Source: DASYPQ01 sp036006425
GTDB taxonomy: Bacteria; Planctomycetota; UBA1135; GCA-002686595
Assembly (NCBI GenBank): GCA_036006425.1
Contig: DASYPQ010000021.1
Location: forward strand, 165,419 to 229,418
DNA length: 64,000 nt
Reading direction: 5' to 3'
A model generated the notes under the pieces. That model did no database searches and had not been told where the DNA came from. It saw only the letters and a list, made by a program, of their open reading frames with translations. Both the position numbers and the translations under genes were made by a program. This document shows, one piece after another, positions 7,901-16,763 of the stretch (position 1 is the first letter of the stretch; each line of letters opens with the position of its first letter).

Positions 7901-10696
7901 CGTGCGCTCGATTGCCTCCGGGGTCCCCTCGGCGACGACGTGCCCGCCCGCCGCGCCGCCTTCGGGTCCGAGCTCGATCACGTGGTCGGCGGCGAGGAGG
8001 AGATCGAGGTTGTGCTCGACGACGACGACGGTGTGCCCGAGGTCGACGAGCTTCTGGAACGCGGCGACGAGTCGCGCGACGTCGGCGAGGTGCAGGCCGG
8101 TCGTCGGCTCGTCGAGGAGGTACAGCGTCTGGCCGCCCCTCAGGCCTCCGGGTCGGCGCTGGAGCTCCGTCGCGAGCTTCATCCGCTGCGCTTCGCCGCC
8201 CGAGAGCGTCGTCGACGGCTGTCCGAGCGTCACGTACGAGAGGCCGATCTCGACGAGCACCTCGAGCGGCCGCGCGATCTTCGGGTGGTCGCGGAAGAGT
8301 TCCAACGCCTCCTCGGCCGTCATCGCGAGGACGTCCGCGATGCTCTTGCCGCGGTACCGCACCTCGAGCGTCTCGGCCTGGAAGCGGTGCCCGCCGCACT
8401 CCTCGCAGGGCACCGTCACGGGCGCCAGGAACTGCAGCTCGACGAGCTTCGCCCCGCCGCCGCCGCAAGCTTCGCAGCGCCCGCCGGCGACGTTGAACGA
8501 GAACCGCGACTTGCCGTAGCCGCGCATCTTCGCCTCGGGGAGCGCCGCGAAGAGGTCGCGGATCGGCGTCAGGACGCCCGTGTAGGTCGCGGGATTGCTG
8601 CGCGGCGTCCGGCCGATCGGCGAGCCGTCGACGGTGACGATGTCCTTCAAGATCTCGAGACCGACGATGCGGTCGTGCGCCTCGGGCTCGGGCGCCTCGC
8701 GGCCGAGGTGCCGCCGCGCCGCGCGCTCGAGGATCCGGCTCGTCAGCGTCGTCTTGCCCGAGCCGCTCACTCCCGCCACCACGGTCAACGTTGCTAGCGG
8801 GAAGCGCACGTCGACGTCCTTGAGGTTGAACGCGCGCGCGCCCTCGACGACGACCGCGAGGCCGTTGCCCTTCCGCCGCGCGCTCGGCGCCGGCAGCGCG
8901 ATCTCGCCGCGCAGGAGCCTCCCCGTCGGCGTGTCCGCGCGCGCGACTTCCGCGGGCGTCCCGACCGCCGCGATCCGTCCTCCGTGGCGCCCCGCGCCGG
9001 GGCCGACGTCGACGAGCCAGTCCGCGGCGCGCAGCGTCGCCTCGTCGTGCTCGACGACTACGACCGTGTTCCCGATGTCGCGCAGGCGCTCGAGCGCGCC
9101 GAGCAGCTTCTCCTGGTCGCGCGCGTGGAGGCCGATCGACGGCTCGTCGAGGACGTAGAGGACTCCTTGCAGTCCCGCGCCGAGCTGCGCCGCGAGCCGG
9201 ATGCGCTGCGCCTCGCCCGACGACAGCGTGTCGGCCGAGCGGTCGAGCGTCAGGTACGAGAGGCCGACCTCGGCGAGGAACACGATCCGCCGCCGGATCT
9301 CGGTCAGGAGGTCGCGCGCGATCCGCGCCTCGCGCTCCGTGAGCGCGAGCGCCGCGAGGCGCCCCTCGAGCTCGGAGACCGGCGCGCGCGTCAGATCGGC
9401 GAACGAGGCACCCCCGCACGTGACCGCGTTCGCCGCGGGCCGGAGGCGGCTCCCCTCGCACGCGCGGCACGTGCGCGTCGCGAGGTAGCGCTGCGCCTGC
9501 TTCTTGTGCGCGCCCGAGAGCGCGCCCTTCTCGACCGCGGCGATCACGCCCCGGTACTTCCGCTTCCAGCGCGCCGAGCCCTGGTACTTCTTCCCGTTCC
9601 AGTTGAACTCGTCCTCGAAACGCTCCTCGCCCGTGCCCTCGAGCACGATCTTCTGCGCGCGCTTCGAGAGCTTCTTCCAGGGCGTATCGAGGTCGAAGCC
9701 GTGGGCCTCCGCGATCTTCTCGAGGAACGCGAAGTCTGCGCGCGGGAACAGGAGGCCCTTGCCGGACGCGAGCGTCACGGCGAGCGCGCCGCCGCGGATC
9801 GAGAGCGCGGGATCGCGCACGAGCGCCGCCGCGGAGGCCGAGAGCCGCACGCCGAGGCCCTGGCATTCGGGACAGGCGCCGTGCGGCGAGTTGAAGGAGA
9901 AGAGGCGCGGCTCGAGCGGCGGCGTCTCGGCGCCGCAGCCGGGGCACGTGCGCGACGTCGAGAAGGCGCGGTCGCCTTCGGGCGCCGACACGACGACCTC
10001 GCCGTTCGCGAGAGCGAGCGCGCTCTCGAGCGCTTCGCGCAGCCGCGCCGGAGTCTCCGGATCGGGCTTCAGCCGGTCGACGACCGCCTCGATCGTGTGC
10101 CGCTCGTAGCGCGCGAGCTCGGGCTGCTCCTCGATGCGCACGATCGCGCCGTCGATGCGCGCGCGGACGAATCCCTTCTTCCGCAGATCGTCGAGCAGAG
10201 CGCGGTGGCTCCCCTTGCGGTCCTTCAGGATCGGCGCGAGGAGGACGACGTTCTGGCCGGCGTAGTCGCGCAGGACTTGCTGCGCGATCTCCTCGGGAGT
10301 CTGCGAGCGGACGGGGAGTTTGCAATTCGGGCAGTGCGCGCGACCGGCGCGGGCGAAGAGGACGCGCAGGTGGTCGGTGATCTCGGTGAGGGTCCCGACG
10401 GTCGAGCGCGGGCCGCGGGAGACGGAGCTCTGGTCGACGGCGATCGCGGGAGAGAGGCCCTCGATGCTCTCGACGTCGGGCTTCTCCATGTGCCCGAGGA
10501 ACTGGCGGGCGTAGGCGGAGAGGGTCTCGAGGAAGCGGCGCTGGCCTTCGCGGTAGAGGGTGTCGAAGGCGAGGGAGGACTTGCCCGAGCCCGACACGCC
10601 CGTGACCGCGACGAGGCGGTTCCTCGGGATGTCGACATCGACGCCCGCCAGGTTGTTCTGGCGGGCCTTGCGGATCTGGATCAGGCCGTCCGTCAT
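4901..10696 (-). CDS. uvrA: Double-length excinuclease ABC subunit A (tandem UvrA)
   Basis: UvrA recognises bulky DNA lesions and loads UvrB. At 1931 residues this protein is about twice the usual ~940 and consists of two complete UvrA units in tandem. There are four ABC ATPase cassettes, each with an intact Walker A: GVSGSGKSS (residues 33-41), GVSGSGKTT, GPSGSGKSS and GPSGSGKST. Each cassette also has a signature (TLSSGEAQR, TLSGGEAQR, TLSGGEARR, TLSSGEAQR) and a Walker B ending in DEP. Zinc modules occur in both halves (CPGCG...CPECQG, CEACGGGG...CEECGG; CPICG...CEACGG, CPACEGKG...CEECGG). In the second half one CPxC site reads CPNH, still able to bind zinc. Long UvrAs are known in Chlamydiae and other PVC bacteria. 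The ATG at 10696 is preferred to the preceding in-frame TTG. It opens the uvrA-XPB-partner-thiE-thiL operon. Confidence 0.95.
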   Translation of the reverse strand: MTDGLIQIRKARQNNLAGVDVDIPRNRLVAVTGVSGSGKSSLAFDTLYREGQRRFLETLSAYARQFLGHMEKPDVESIEGLSPAIAVDQSSVSRGPRSTVGTLTEITDHLRVLFARAGRAHCPNCKLPVRSQTPEEIAQQVLRDYAGQNVVLLAPILKDRKGSHRALLDDLRKKGFVRARIDGAIVRIEEQPELARYERHTIEAVVDRLKPDPETPARLREALESALALANGEVVVSAPEGDRAFSTSRTCPGCGAETPPLEPRLFSFNSPHGACPECQGLGVRLSASAAALVRDPALSIRGGALAVTLASGKGLLFPRADFAFLEKIAEAHGFDLDTPWKKLSKRAQKIVLEGTGEERFEDEFNWNGKKYQGSARWKRKYRGVIAAVEKGALSGAHKKQAQRYLATRTCRACEGSRLRPAANAVTCGGASFADLTRAPVSELEGRLAALALTEREARIARDLLTEIRRRIVFLAEVGLSYLTLDRSADTLSSGEAQRIRLAAQLGAGLQGVLYVLDEPSIGLHARDQEKLLGALERLRDIGNTVVVVEHDEATLRAADWLVDVGPGAGRHGGRIAAVGTPAEVARADTPTGRLLRGEIALPAPSARRKGNGLAVVVEGARAFNLKDVDVRFPLATLTVVAGVSGSGKTTLTSRILERAARRHLGREAPEPEAHDRIVGLEILKDIVTVDGSPIGRTPRSNPATYTGVLTPIRDLFAALPEAKMRGYGKSRFSFNVAGGRCEACGGGGAKLVELQFLAPVTVPCEECGGHRFQAETLEVRYRGKSIADVLAMTAEEALELFRDHPKIARPLEVLVEIGLSYVTLGQPSTTLSGGEAQRMKLATELQRRPGGLRGGQTLYLLDEPTTGLHLADVARLVAAFQKLVDLGHTVVVVEHNLDLLLAADHVIELGPEGGAAGGHVVAEGTPEAIERTEDSPTGEVLRALRRARAKSFATPAPRGGTSEPHAEAARTISIRGARTHNLKGVDVDVPRDALTVVTGPSGSGKSSLALDTIHTEGRRRFVESLSTYARQFLGTKDRPPVDSIDGLGPSVAVEGRAFGGSPRSTVATTTEIHDHLRVLFARAGTRHCPNHGEKLETSDASRIARRIVAEFDGRAGWLVAPIAEPAKELKERAAAWRAAGFARVLVDGAEVRLDGEIPKIAEGAAVDLVIDRLTFAAGVKSRIADAVEQAEGVSGRVAVRDRAGLRREYSTRGVCPICGFHIQGELEPRHFSFNTHVGACEACGGLGERFACDEEKLFADPARAIGDGAIVKKLERWLVKGRGYYERLLAEVARVHKVDLRRPWREFADAERRLIAHGEGAKPVYQVKIERTTQNAEIEERFTATWQGLCGHVDAWHQKTEDAEWAAILEQVMTRRACSVCHGERLKPEYSAVTLAKLRLPQVLALPVEGALAWIETAGSRRETAAAVGAVVAEVRSRLALLDRVGLAYLTLDRHTATLSGGEARRVRLSAALGSQLVGVCYVLDEPTVGLHPRDVEKLALALRDLRARGNTVIVVEHDLSFMEQADWVVDLGPGAGREGGRVVVAGPPAEVAAHPTSATGAALRGEIRLVRETPRSPEAAQGGRVKIRGARVHNLRGVDLEFALGEMTGVCGPSGSGKSTLVLDTLVPALRGERANGRWTRVERPPALARIVVVDAGAIGRTPASCPATYTGVMEPLREFFARLPEARARGFEASRFSFNSPQGRCPACEGKGATQVEMQFLADLWLVCEECGGKRYAAPVLEVRWRGHSIADVLALTVTEALEMFRDLPAIATILRTLSDVGLGYLQLGQSSTTLSSGEAQRMKLASELFRAEADLRSVIVLDEPSTGLSAGDLVHLARVLDRLAARGDAVLVIEHHAQLLAICDRLVELGPEGGAEGGRVVAAGTPLELAADPASITGPFLARELGRADVRGTKTAARSRLRRSGVAS

Positions 10697-10920
10697 CAAG
10701 CCGGGGGGGCCTGCTTCGCCGGATTCCCGGGCGCTCGGGGGAGCCCTTTGCGCGGGTTTCGGGAGCCTGATGGAGCAGGGCTAGCCCCGCCATTCTACAG
10801 GCGGCTGCAAGGGGGGAAAGGGGTCAGATCGATCCGCCCGCGCTTCCGATTCGCCTGGTGGTGCCGGCGGAACTCGGGCGCGGTTGCCGCGCTCCTCCAG
10901 CGAGCACCAGCGGCGCCGCC

Positions 10921-12318
10921 CTACGAGGGTGTCCCGCCCTCGCGGCCGTGTGCGGCGAAGTCGCTCTCGAGGGCTTCCACGAACGGGCGGATCCGGTCGA
11001 GCATCGCGTACGCGGCGGTGAACTGCGAGTTCTGCTCGTGCAGCTTGCGCCGGTAGCTGTCGGCGTCCCCGCGCGCGATCTCGAGACTCCTCATCAACTG
11101 GGCGATCTGCGACGGCCCCTCGAGCGTCGATTCGCCCGCGCCGGGCCCCTCGCCGAAGGTCGTGTCGACGAGCCCCGGCAAGTCGTCCACTCCGACGACG
11201 GGTCGCGCGACCTCGCGCAGCGCGATCGGGTTCTCCTGAATCGGGGTCGGCGCAGCTGCCGGCGCGCGGTCGGCGCTCACCGGCGCTGCCGTGGGCAGCG
11301 GCTCCGCCACGACCGGCCGCGGCGTGCGGGAGTCGACCGACGGCGGCCGAGCGCTCTTCGCGGGTGCGACGCGCGGAGCCGCGGCGATCGGGCGCGGCGT
11401 GTTCTCCTCGCGTCGCGCGATCGTCGCCTGCAATTTGATGATGTCGCGCGCGAGCTCCTCCGCGCGCGCGCGCACGCTCGAGGCGGAGGCCTCGGCTTCC
11501 GGATTCCGCTGCAAACCGACCCGGATGCTCTCCGCGATCTCGCGCGCGCTCTCGATCGTCGCGATTCGTTCGCGGGCCATTTCCTCCTGCTGCGCGTGCC
11601 ACGCCGCCAGCCCCTGTTCGGAGCGGCTGATCCGATCGTAGACCGCCTGGAGGTTCTGCGCCCAGATCGCCGACTCGGCGTTCGGCGCCGCCGCGGACTC
11701 CGCGGCGCCCGCCCCGCGCGATTCGGACACGCCGCGCTCGCGCCGCGCGAGCTCCTGCGTCAACGACTCCAGGGCCTGGATGCGGCCCTCGAGAGTTCCG
11801 ATCCAGCCGCGCTGTCGTTCGAGCTCGTCGCTCTTCTCCCTCTGGAAGATCTGGAGACTCTGCGCGAACCGATCGACCGTGGATTCGGCGTCGTCCAGGA
11901 TCGCCCCCTCGGTGACCGGGAGCCCCACGAACGAGGTCTCGTCGATGACGCCGAAGTTCGGATCGCCCGGCACGTCGCAGCTGTCCATCCACGAGAGCGC
12001 GTCGGCTTCCGCTGCCGCTTCGGGCGCGGCGCTGACCTCGGCCTCGGGAACGGAGGGCTCTTCGACGACGCGGATCCCCTCCGCGAATTCGTTGCGCAAC
12101 TCGAACTCGCGCTGGTCGAACTCGGCGATCACCGCGTCGATCCGATCCTCGAGTCGCTTGTACGAGGAACAGCGCTCGTGGACTCCGTCCGTCAGCTCCT
12201 GCGCGAGCCTGCGGAAGTACCCGCGGCGACTGCGGCCGAGCAGACGCCAGGTGATCGCTCCGCCCGCGAAGAGGGAGACGATGCAACACAGGAGTTCTGC
12301 GGCGAGATGCGCGGGCAT
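10921..12318 (-). CDS. Membrane-anchored coiled-coil protein, unknown function
   Basis: I do not recognise a named family. The 465-residue product starts with one transmembrane segment (about residues 5-28, ELLCCIVSLFAGGAITWRLLG) and then a basic stretch, so most of it should be cytoplasmic. Residues 35-80 and about 140-300 are rich in heptad-like Glu/Arg/Gln/Leu and probably form coiled coils. Residues about 300-400 are a Pro/Ala-rich linker, and a short helical C-terminal segment (QIAQLMRSLEIARGDADSY) follows. It is the last gene of a same-strand cluster with a glycosyltransferase, HEAT and TPR/beta-barrel genes, 109 bases after the glycosyltransferase stop. Its build resembles the other two coiled-coil proteins of the locus, so a scaffolding role is inferred. 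Confidence 0.6.
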   Translation of the reverse strand: MPAHLAAELLCCIVSLFAGGAITWRLLGRSRRGYFRRLAQELTDGVHERCSSYKRLEDRIDAVIAEFDQREFELRNEFAEGIRVVEEPSVPEAEVSAAPEAAAEADALSWMDSCDVPGDPNFGVIDETSFVGLPVTEGAILDDAESTVDRFAQSLQIFQREKSDELERQRGWIGTLEGRIQALESLTQELARRERGVSESRGAGAAESAAAPNAESAIWAQNLQAVYDRISRSEQGLAAWHAQQEEMARERIATIESAREIAESIRVGLQRNPEAEASASSVRARAEELARDIIKLQATIARREENTPRPIAAAPRVAPAKSARPPSVDSRTPRPVVAEPLPTAAPVSADRAPAAAPTPIQENPIALREVARPVVGVDDLPGLVDTTFGEGPGAGESTLEGPSQIAQLMRSLEIARGDADSYRRKLHEQNSQFTAAYAMLDRIRPFVEALESDFAAHGREGGTPS

Positions 12319-12427
12319 GGGACGATCGCACTCCCGAGCCGAGGAGGGGAGTCCCCGGTCGATCGGAAACCTTTTCGGACTGTCGCCGTCCCCTGCTGAA
12401 GACGAACTGCGGGGAATCGGCCTCGAT

Positions 12428-13852
12428 TCAGACCTTGCCCAGGCCGCGCCGCTCCATGTTCCCCCAGCCGCTCCGGTGCCCCATCACGTACTCCCAGGAG
12501 GCCCGCACGCGCCACCAGGCCGTGATCTGGCGGTAGCCGACGTTCTCCATCAACGCCGCCGTCGCGAGGGAGACCAGATCCTTCGTGCGCCGGTAGGAGC
12601 GGAAGGCGATGTCGTCGAGGAGCACGGCCATCATCGAGAACATGATTCCGAGGCCCCCGACGAGGAGGATGAGCCCCAGCGCGAATTCGCCGTTGAGCTT
12701 CCCCATGAACCAGAACAGCGGGATCAGGAGGAGGCCGGACAATTCGACCAGCGGTCCGAGCACCTCGAACAGGAGGTAGCAGGGCATCGCGATCATGCCG
12801 ACGGTGCCGTAGCGCGGCCGTCCGAGCATCCGACGATGGCGCCACAGGACATCGAGCAGGCCCTTGTGCCAGCGCATCCGCTGTCCGCGCAGGACGCGCA
12901 GCGTCTCGGGCACCTCCGTCCAGCAGACCGGCTCCGGAACGAAACGGATGCGGTAGTCGATCTTTGCGTCGGAGAGGCGCCGGTGCAGCCGCGCGACGAG
13001 CTCCATGTCCTCGCCCAGCGTGTCCGTCGCGAATCCCCCCACCTCGAGGAGCGTGTTGCGGTCGAACAAGCCGAATGCACCGGACACGATCAGGAGCCCG
13101 CCGGCCCAGCTCCACGCCATGCGCGAGAGCAGGAACGAGCGCATGTACTCGACGGCCTGGATGCGCGGGACGAGACCTCGCGGCATCGCGGGCCGCTCGA
13201 TCCGTCCGTGGGCGATCTCGCAGCCATTGGCGATCCGGATCGTTCCTCCGACGGCCACCGTCCGGTTCGGGTCGCGGACGAACGGTCGCACGGCGCGCAG
13301 GAGCGAGCTCGTGTCGAGGACGCAGTCGCCGTCGGTGATCGCGACCAGCGGATGCCGAGCGAAGTTCAGCCCGGCGTTGGCCGCGTCTGCCTTGCATCCG
13401 AAGTTCACCTTGTCGACGACCAGCAGGTTCTTGTGCCGCCTGGATTCGTAGACGCCCCGCACGGGCTGCGAGGGGATCCGGGGGACGTACGGCCGCCACA
13501 CCTGGTACAGGTCGAAGCCCTCGATCAGCGTCTCGAGGGTCTTGTCCGTTGAGCCGTCGTTGACGATCACGACCTCGAATTCGGGGTAGTTGAGCGCCAG
13601 GAGCGAACCGACGGTCGCGGTGATGCCCGGCCCCTCGTTGTGGGCGGGGACGACGAGGGAGATCGGCGCGGTCAACGGCGACTCCATGCGCCGGCGCGTC
13701 TCCTGCCACGGCACGCCGCGGACGAGACGCATCGTCTCGAGGAAGCCGAAGACGAGCAGCATGGCGTAGTACACGCCGAGCAGGCAGGAGTAGAGCAGGA
13801 AGACGTCGCTCCACACATCGGCGATCCACTGCACGATCGCGGAGGCGTTCAT
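12428..13852 (-). CDS. Family 2 glycosyltransferase, processive-type membrane enzyme
   Basis: The 474-residue protein should transfer a sugar from a nucleotide-sugar to a growing polysaccharide at the inner membrane. It has an N-terminal transmembrane segment (about 10-38), a GT-A domain with VVPAHNEG, VIVNDGSTD (about residue 100), DGDCVLD (DxD-type metal site), GEDMELVARL (catalytic ED), and QRMRWHKG (the QxxRW motif of cellulose/hyaluronan-synthase-like enzymes), then three or four hydrophobic segments at about 335-430. No PilZ domain is visible, so c-di-GMP control is not evident. The ATG overlaps the stop of the HEAT gene (ATGA). Together with the TPR/beta-barrel protein it points to exopolysaccharide or surface glycan production; the sugar cannot be told from sequence. 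Confidence 0.88.
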   Translation of the reverse strand: MNASAIVQWIADVWSDVFLLYSCLLGVYYAMLLVFGFLETMRLVRGVPWQETRRRMESPLTAPISLVVPAHNEGPGITATVGSLLALNYPEFEVVIVNDGSTDKTLETLIEGFDLYQVWRPYVPRIPSQPVRGVYESRRHKNLLVVDKVNFGCKADAANAGLNFARHPLVAITDGDCVLDTSSLLRAVRPFVRDPNRTVAVGGTIRIANGCEIAHGRIERPAMPRGLVPRIQAVEYMRSFLLSRMAWSWAGGLLIVSGAFGLFDRNTLLEVGGFATDTLGEDMELVARLHRRLSDAKIDYRIRFVPEPVCWTEVPETLRVLRGQRMRWHKGLLDVLWRHRRMLGRPRYGTVGMIAMPCYLLFEVLGPLVELSGLLLIPLFWFMGKLNGEFALGLILLVGGLGIMFSMMAVLLDDIAFRSYRRTKDLVSLATAALMENVGYRQITAWWRVRASWEYVMGHRSGWGNMERRGLGKV

Positions 13853-14916
13853 GCGACCTGCGCGCGCACGGCGGTCCGGTTCGCGACCGGGGGGTCGCTC
13901 GCCCCGCCTTCTCGACCGGCGCTGGACAGTTCCTCCAGGAACGCCGTGATCCCTGGCTCCTTCATCTCCAGGAGCGCGCGGGCCGCCTCCATCCGCACCG
14001 GCCACGACGGGTCCACGAACGCCGCGCGCAGCGCCGGCAGGGAACCCGAACGGCCCAGCGTGCCGAGAGCCTTCGCCGCCTGGGCGCGCACCTCGGAGTT
14101 GTGATCGGACAGGAGCGAGTGCAACTCGGATTCGCAACGGCTCGACCCGATCGCGGCGAGCACGCGCGCGGTCTGCGCGCGCAGTCGCGACCGGATGCCG
14201 CGCGCGATCTCGCACAGGCGGTCCTCGGCTCGTCGGGGCTCCAACCAACGCATCGATTCGACCGCGGCCCGGCTCGCGTTCGAGTCGCGCGTGAGCTCGA
14301 GGTAGCGGAGGACCTCGATGCCGACGTCGTGCCCCGACCGGCACAGGGCCTCCAGGGCACGCCAGGCGATCGCCGGCTCGGGATCCTCGAGCAACGGGAT
14401 CAGGGCGACGAGCCCGAGGTCGTCGCCGATGTCCCCCAGCGCGTCGATGGCCGCGAGGCGCACGTTGATGTAGCGATCGTCGAGGAGCTCGAGCAGCGGC
14501 TCCACCGCGGCCGCCGGCCTCAGGAGCCCGAGGTTCGCCGCCGCCCGCCGGCGGGTCCGGGGCCGCAGCGCGAACAGACTCCGGATCTCGGGCTCGAGCA
14601 GGCCGAGCTGATCGCACAGGCAGGCGATGTTGGCGCAGTCCTGCGCGCGCAGGTCCATCGCGAACTGCATCAACACGTCGCGGACGATCCGCAGGTCGAA
14701 GGGTTGCAGGTTCTGCCGCAGCGCGGGCACGGCGTCCGCGTTCCCGATCGAGCGGAGGATGAGCGGCACGAGCACGCGCTGTCTGCGCTCGACGTGGTGC
14801 ACGATCGCGATCCCGATCGTGTGCTGGATCACGAGAGCGAGGAAGAGCAGTGCGGCGAGGATCAGCGCCGCCAGGGCGACCGGTCCGATCCACGCATTGA
14901 CGTTTCCGGGGAGCAC
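13849..14916 (-). CDS. Membrane-anchored HEAT-repeat protein
   Basis: About 355 residues. An N-terminal transmembrane helix (about residues 10-35, GPVALAALILAALLFLALVI) is followed by a cytoplasmic or periplasmic solenoid of HEAT repeats: segments such as RAAANLGLLRPAAAVEPLLELLDD, VRLAAIDALGDIG, VRAQAAKALGTLG and VRMEAARALLEM recur about every 30 residues. HEAT solenoids act as protein-protein platforms; this one is likely a subunit of the adjacent glycosyltransferase and beta-barrel machine. The start is uncertain. I chose a GTG two bases after the upstream stop; a CTG overlapping that stop is an alternative. The stop overlaps the glycosyltransferase ATG, so the two products are probably made in a fixed ratio. 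Confidence 0.78.
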   Translation of the reverse strand: MLPGNVNAWIGPVALAALILAALLFLALVIQHTIGIAIVHHVERRQRVLVPLILRSIGNADAVPALRQNLQPFDLRIVRDVLMQFAMDLRAQDCANIACLCDQLGLLEPEIRSLFALRPRTRRRAAANLGLLRPAAAVEPLLELLDDRYINVRLAAIDALGDIGDDLGLVALIPLLEDPEPAIAWRALEALCRSGHDVGIEVLRYLELTRDSNASRAAVESMRWLEPRRAEDRLCEIARGIRSRLRAQTARVLAAIGSSRCESELHSLLSDHNSEVRAQAAKALGTLGRSGSLPALRAAFVDPSWPVRMEAARALLEMKEPGITAFLEELSSAGREGGASDPPVANRTAVRAQVA

Positions 14917-14918
14917 GA

Positions 14919-16763
14919 TCAGAACTCCACCGTGAAGCCGAGCGCGAGCCCTTGCTTGTCGGAGGTCGACCGGTGGTCCTCGTAGTCGTAGGCGAGCGAC
15001 ACGCGCGTCCGACTCGAGCAGCGCCACTCGACGCCGGCGAACATCGTCAGCACCTCCGAGGTCTGGATGGCCTGACCCGCCGTGGTGGCGAGGAAGGACT
15101 CGCTGCCGTAGGCGACCCCGATCCTCGTGCGCACGGGACCCTCGGGGAAGAACTCGAGCCGCAGCGATCCGGCGTGACCATCGCCGGTGTCGGAGCTGTT
15201 CACGAAGTAGTACCGCGCCAGCAAGCTCTCGTTCGGGCCGCAGGGGAATTCGAAGCCCGGGGAGACGATGTCCGTGCGAACTCCGGCGGCGTAGGAGGTG
15301 TGCCGAAGGTGCAGGAGCGCCGTCGAGGAATCGCCGACACGGCGCGCGACCTCGACGTCCGCAGCCGAGCGCGCGACGACCTCGGCGTCGGGCCCGTACG
15401 TGTAGGCGGCGGACAGCGTCCAGGGATCGCTGACGCGCCAGGTGCAATCGGCGGTCGCCTGGACGTCGTCCGCTCCGAAGCGCTGGAAGCCGTCGATTCC
15501 CAGGCCGACCGTGAGGTCCGGGCACGCCCGCCACGCGAGGTGCGCCGTCTCCTGCGACCAGTCGTCCCCGGAACCGGTCAGCCGATCGAAGCGGAGCCCC
15601 GCGTCGAATCGGAAGCGGCCGGGCACTTCGGTCTGGTCGAGCCGCGACATCAAGTCGCGGACGTCGTGGCTCCAGGGGTCGAGCGAGAGGGCCTCGTCGC
15701 AGGCCTCGCGCGCACCGTCGATGTCCGTTCGCGCGGACCGGCTGTTCGCGATGCCGAGCCGATACTCCGTGTTCCACGGGTCGAGCTCCACCGCGGACGC
15801 GTACGCCCGCCCGGCTGCCGCGTCTCGCCCGAGACGCAGGAGCAGGGCGCCCTCGAGCCCGTGCACCTCCGCGGAGTCCGGATGCCCGAGAAGAAGGCTC
15901 TCGATGTGCTTGCCAGCCTCGGCGAGATGCCCCAGGCGCACCTCGAGGGACGCGCGCCCGAGCTCCGCCTCCAGGTTGCCCGGCGAACGGCCGAGCGCGG
16001 ACTCGTACTCCGCGAGTGCTTCCTCGACCCGAGCCAGGCGGATCAACGCAGTCGCGCGCGCGATGCGCGCTTCGGTGTCCTCGGGATGCTCGTCGAGTCG
16101 CGCCGCCAGGTCGGTCGCCGTCGCCTCGACCAACGCGCGGGCCGCGGCCTCCCGACCGCACGCGGAGAGGGCTCGCGCGCAGCCGAGTCGCGCGCGCGGA
16201 TCCGCGGGCTCGCGCGCGAGAGCGCGCTCGAATTCGACCTGGGCCTCGGCGGCTCGCTCCGTCCGCAGGAGGACTTCGCCGAGGAGGAGCGACGCCTCGC
16301 GATCCATCGGCTGGACGGCCAACACCTCGCGCACCAGACGCTCGGCCTCCTCGAAACGGTTCTCGCGGAGCAGCGTCAGGGCCAAGCCCGTGGATGCGGC
16401 GACGTCGAGCGGCGCGACCTCGAGGACGCGCCGGTAGTCGACCTCCGCTTCCGGGTAGCGCGTGCTCCAGACGAAGACCTGCGCGCGGCCCTTCAAGGCG
16501 CCGAGGTCGCGCGGGTGCAGCGACAGGATCTCGGTGTACATCTTGAGCGCGCATTCGAGGTCGCCGCCCTGCGCGGCACGCCGAGCCATGGAGACGGTGG
16601 GCACCGGGCGACTCTGCGCGACGATCGGCGCGATCGCGCAGGCGATCGCCAGGCCGATCCGCACGGCCGATCCGGGGAAGGGCCGCCGGCGGAGCGCTCG
16701 CGGCGGCCGCGCGCCGCTGACGCGCTCGGATCGATGCTGCTCCCGACTAGGGATCCGGAACAT
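14919..16763 (-). CDS. TPR protein with C-terminal outer-membrane beta-barrel (YaiO-like)
   Basis: The 614-residue protein begins with a basic leader and a hydrophobic segment (about 35-50, VRIGLAIACAIAPIVAQS) that fits a signal peptide. TPR-like helices of about 34 residues span about 55-350 (LKMYTEILSLHPRDLGALKGRA, YASAVELDPWNTEYRLG). From about 365 to the end, alternating polar/aromatic strands and a terminal phenylalanine (GFTVEF) indicate an outer-membrane barrel of the YaiO type. This domain order is known from polysaccharide export proteins (BcsC/PgaA-like logic), so export of the neighbouring glycosyltransferase's product is a reasonable inference. The ATG start overlaps the upstream gene by 17 bases; an internal GTG directly before the signal peptide is an alternative. 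Confidence 0.78.
   Translation of the reverse strand: MFRIPSREQHRSERVSGARPPRALRRRPFPGSAVRIGLAIACAIAPIVAQSRPVPTVSMARRAAQGGDLECALKMYTEILSLHPRDLGALKGRAQVFVWSTRYPEAEVDYRRVLEVAPLDVAASTGLALTLLRENRFEEAERLVREVLAVQPMDREASLLLGEVLLRTERAAEAQVEFERALAREPADPRARLGCARALSACGREAAARALVEATATDLAARLDEHPEDTEARIARATALIRLARVEEALAEYESALGRSPGNLEAELGRASLEVRLGHLAEAGKHIESLLLGHPDSAEVHGLEGALLLRLGRDAAAGRAYASAVELDPWNTEYRLGIANSRSARTDIDGAREACDEALSLDPWSHDVRDLMSRLDQTEVPGRFRFDAGLRFDRLTGSGDDWSQETAHLAWRACPDLTVGLGIDGFQRFGADDVQATADCTWRVSDPWTLSAAYTYGPDAEVVARSAADVEVARRVGDSSTALLHLRHTSYAAGVRTDIVSPGFEFPCGPNESLLARYYFVNSSDTGDGHAGSLRLEFFPEGPVRTRIGVAYGSESFLATTAGQAIQTSEVLTMFAGVEWRCSSRTRVSLAYDYEDHRSTSDKQGLALGFTVEF

Noticed and set aside
5120..8797. 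Long open frame antisense to uvrA (1225 residues, Arg/Glu-rich)
   Set aside because: Typical shadow of GC-rich coding DNA; the product is Arg/Asp/Glu-biased with no domain, while the minus frame encodes a complete UvrA.
10697..10920. Possible small gene in the gap upstream of uvrA
   Set aside because: Short frames only, no ribosome site and no recognisable protein; probably the uvrA promoter and the end of the envelope locus.
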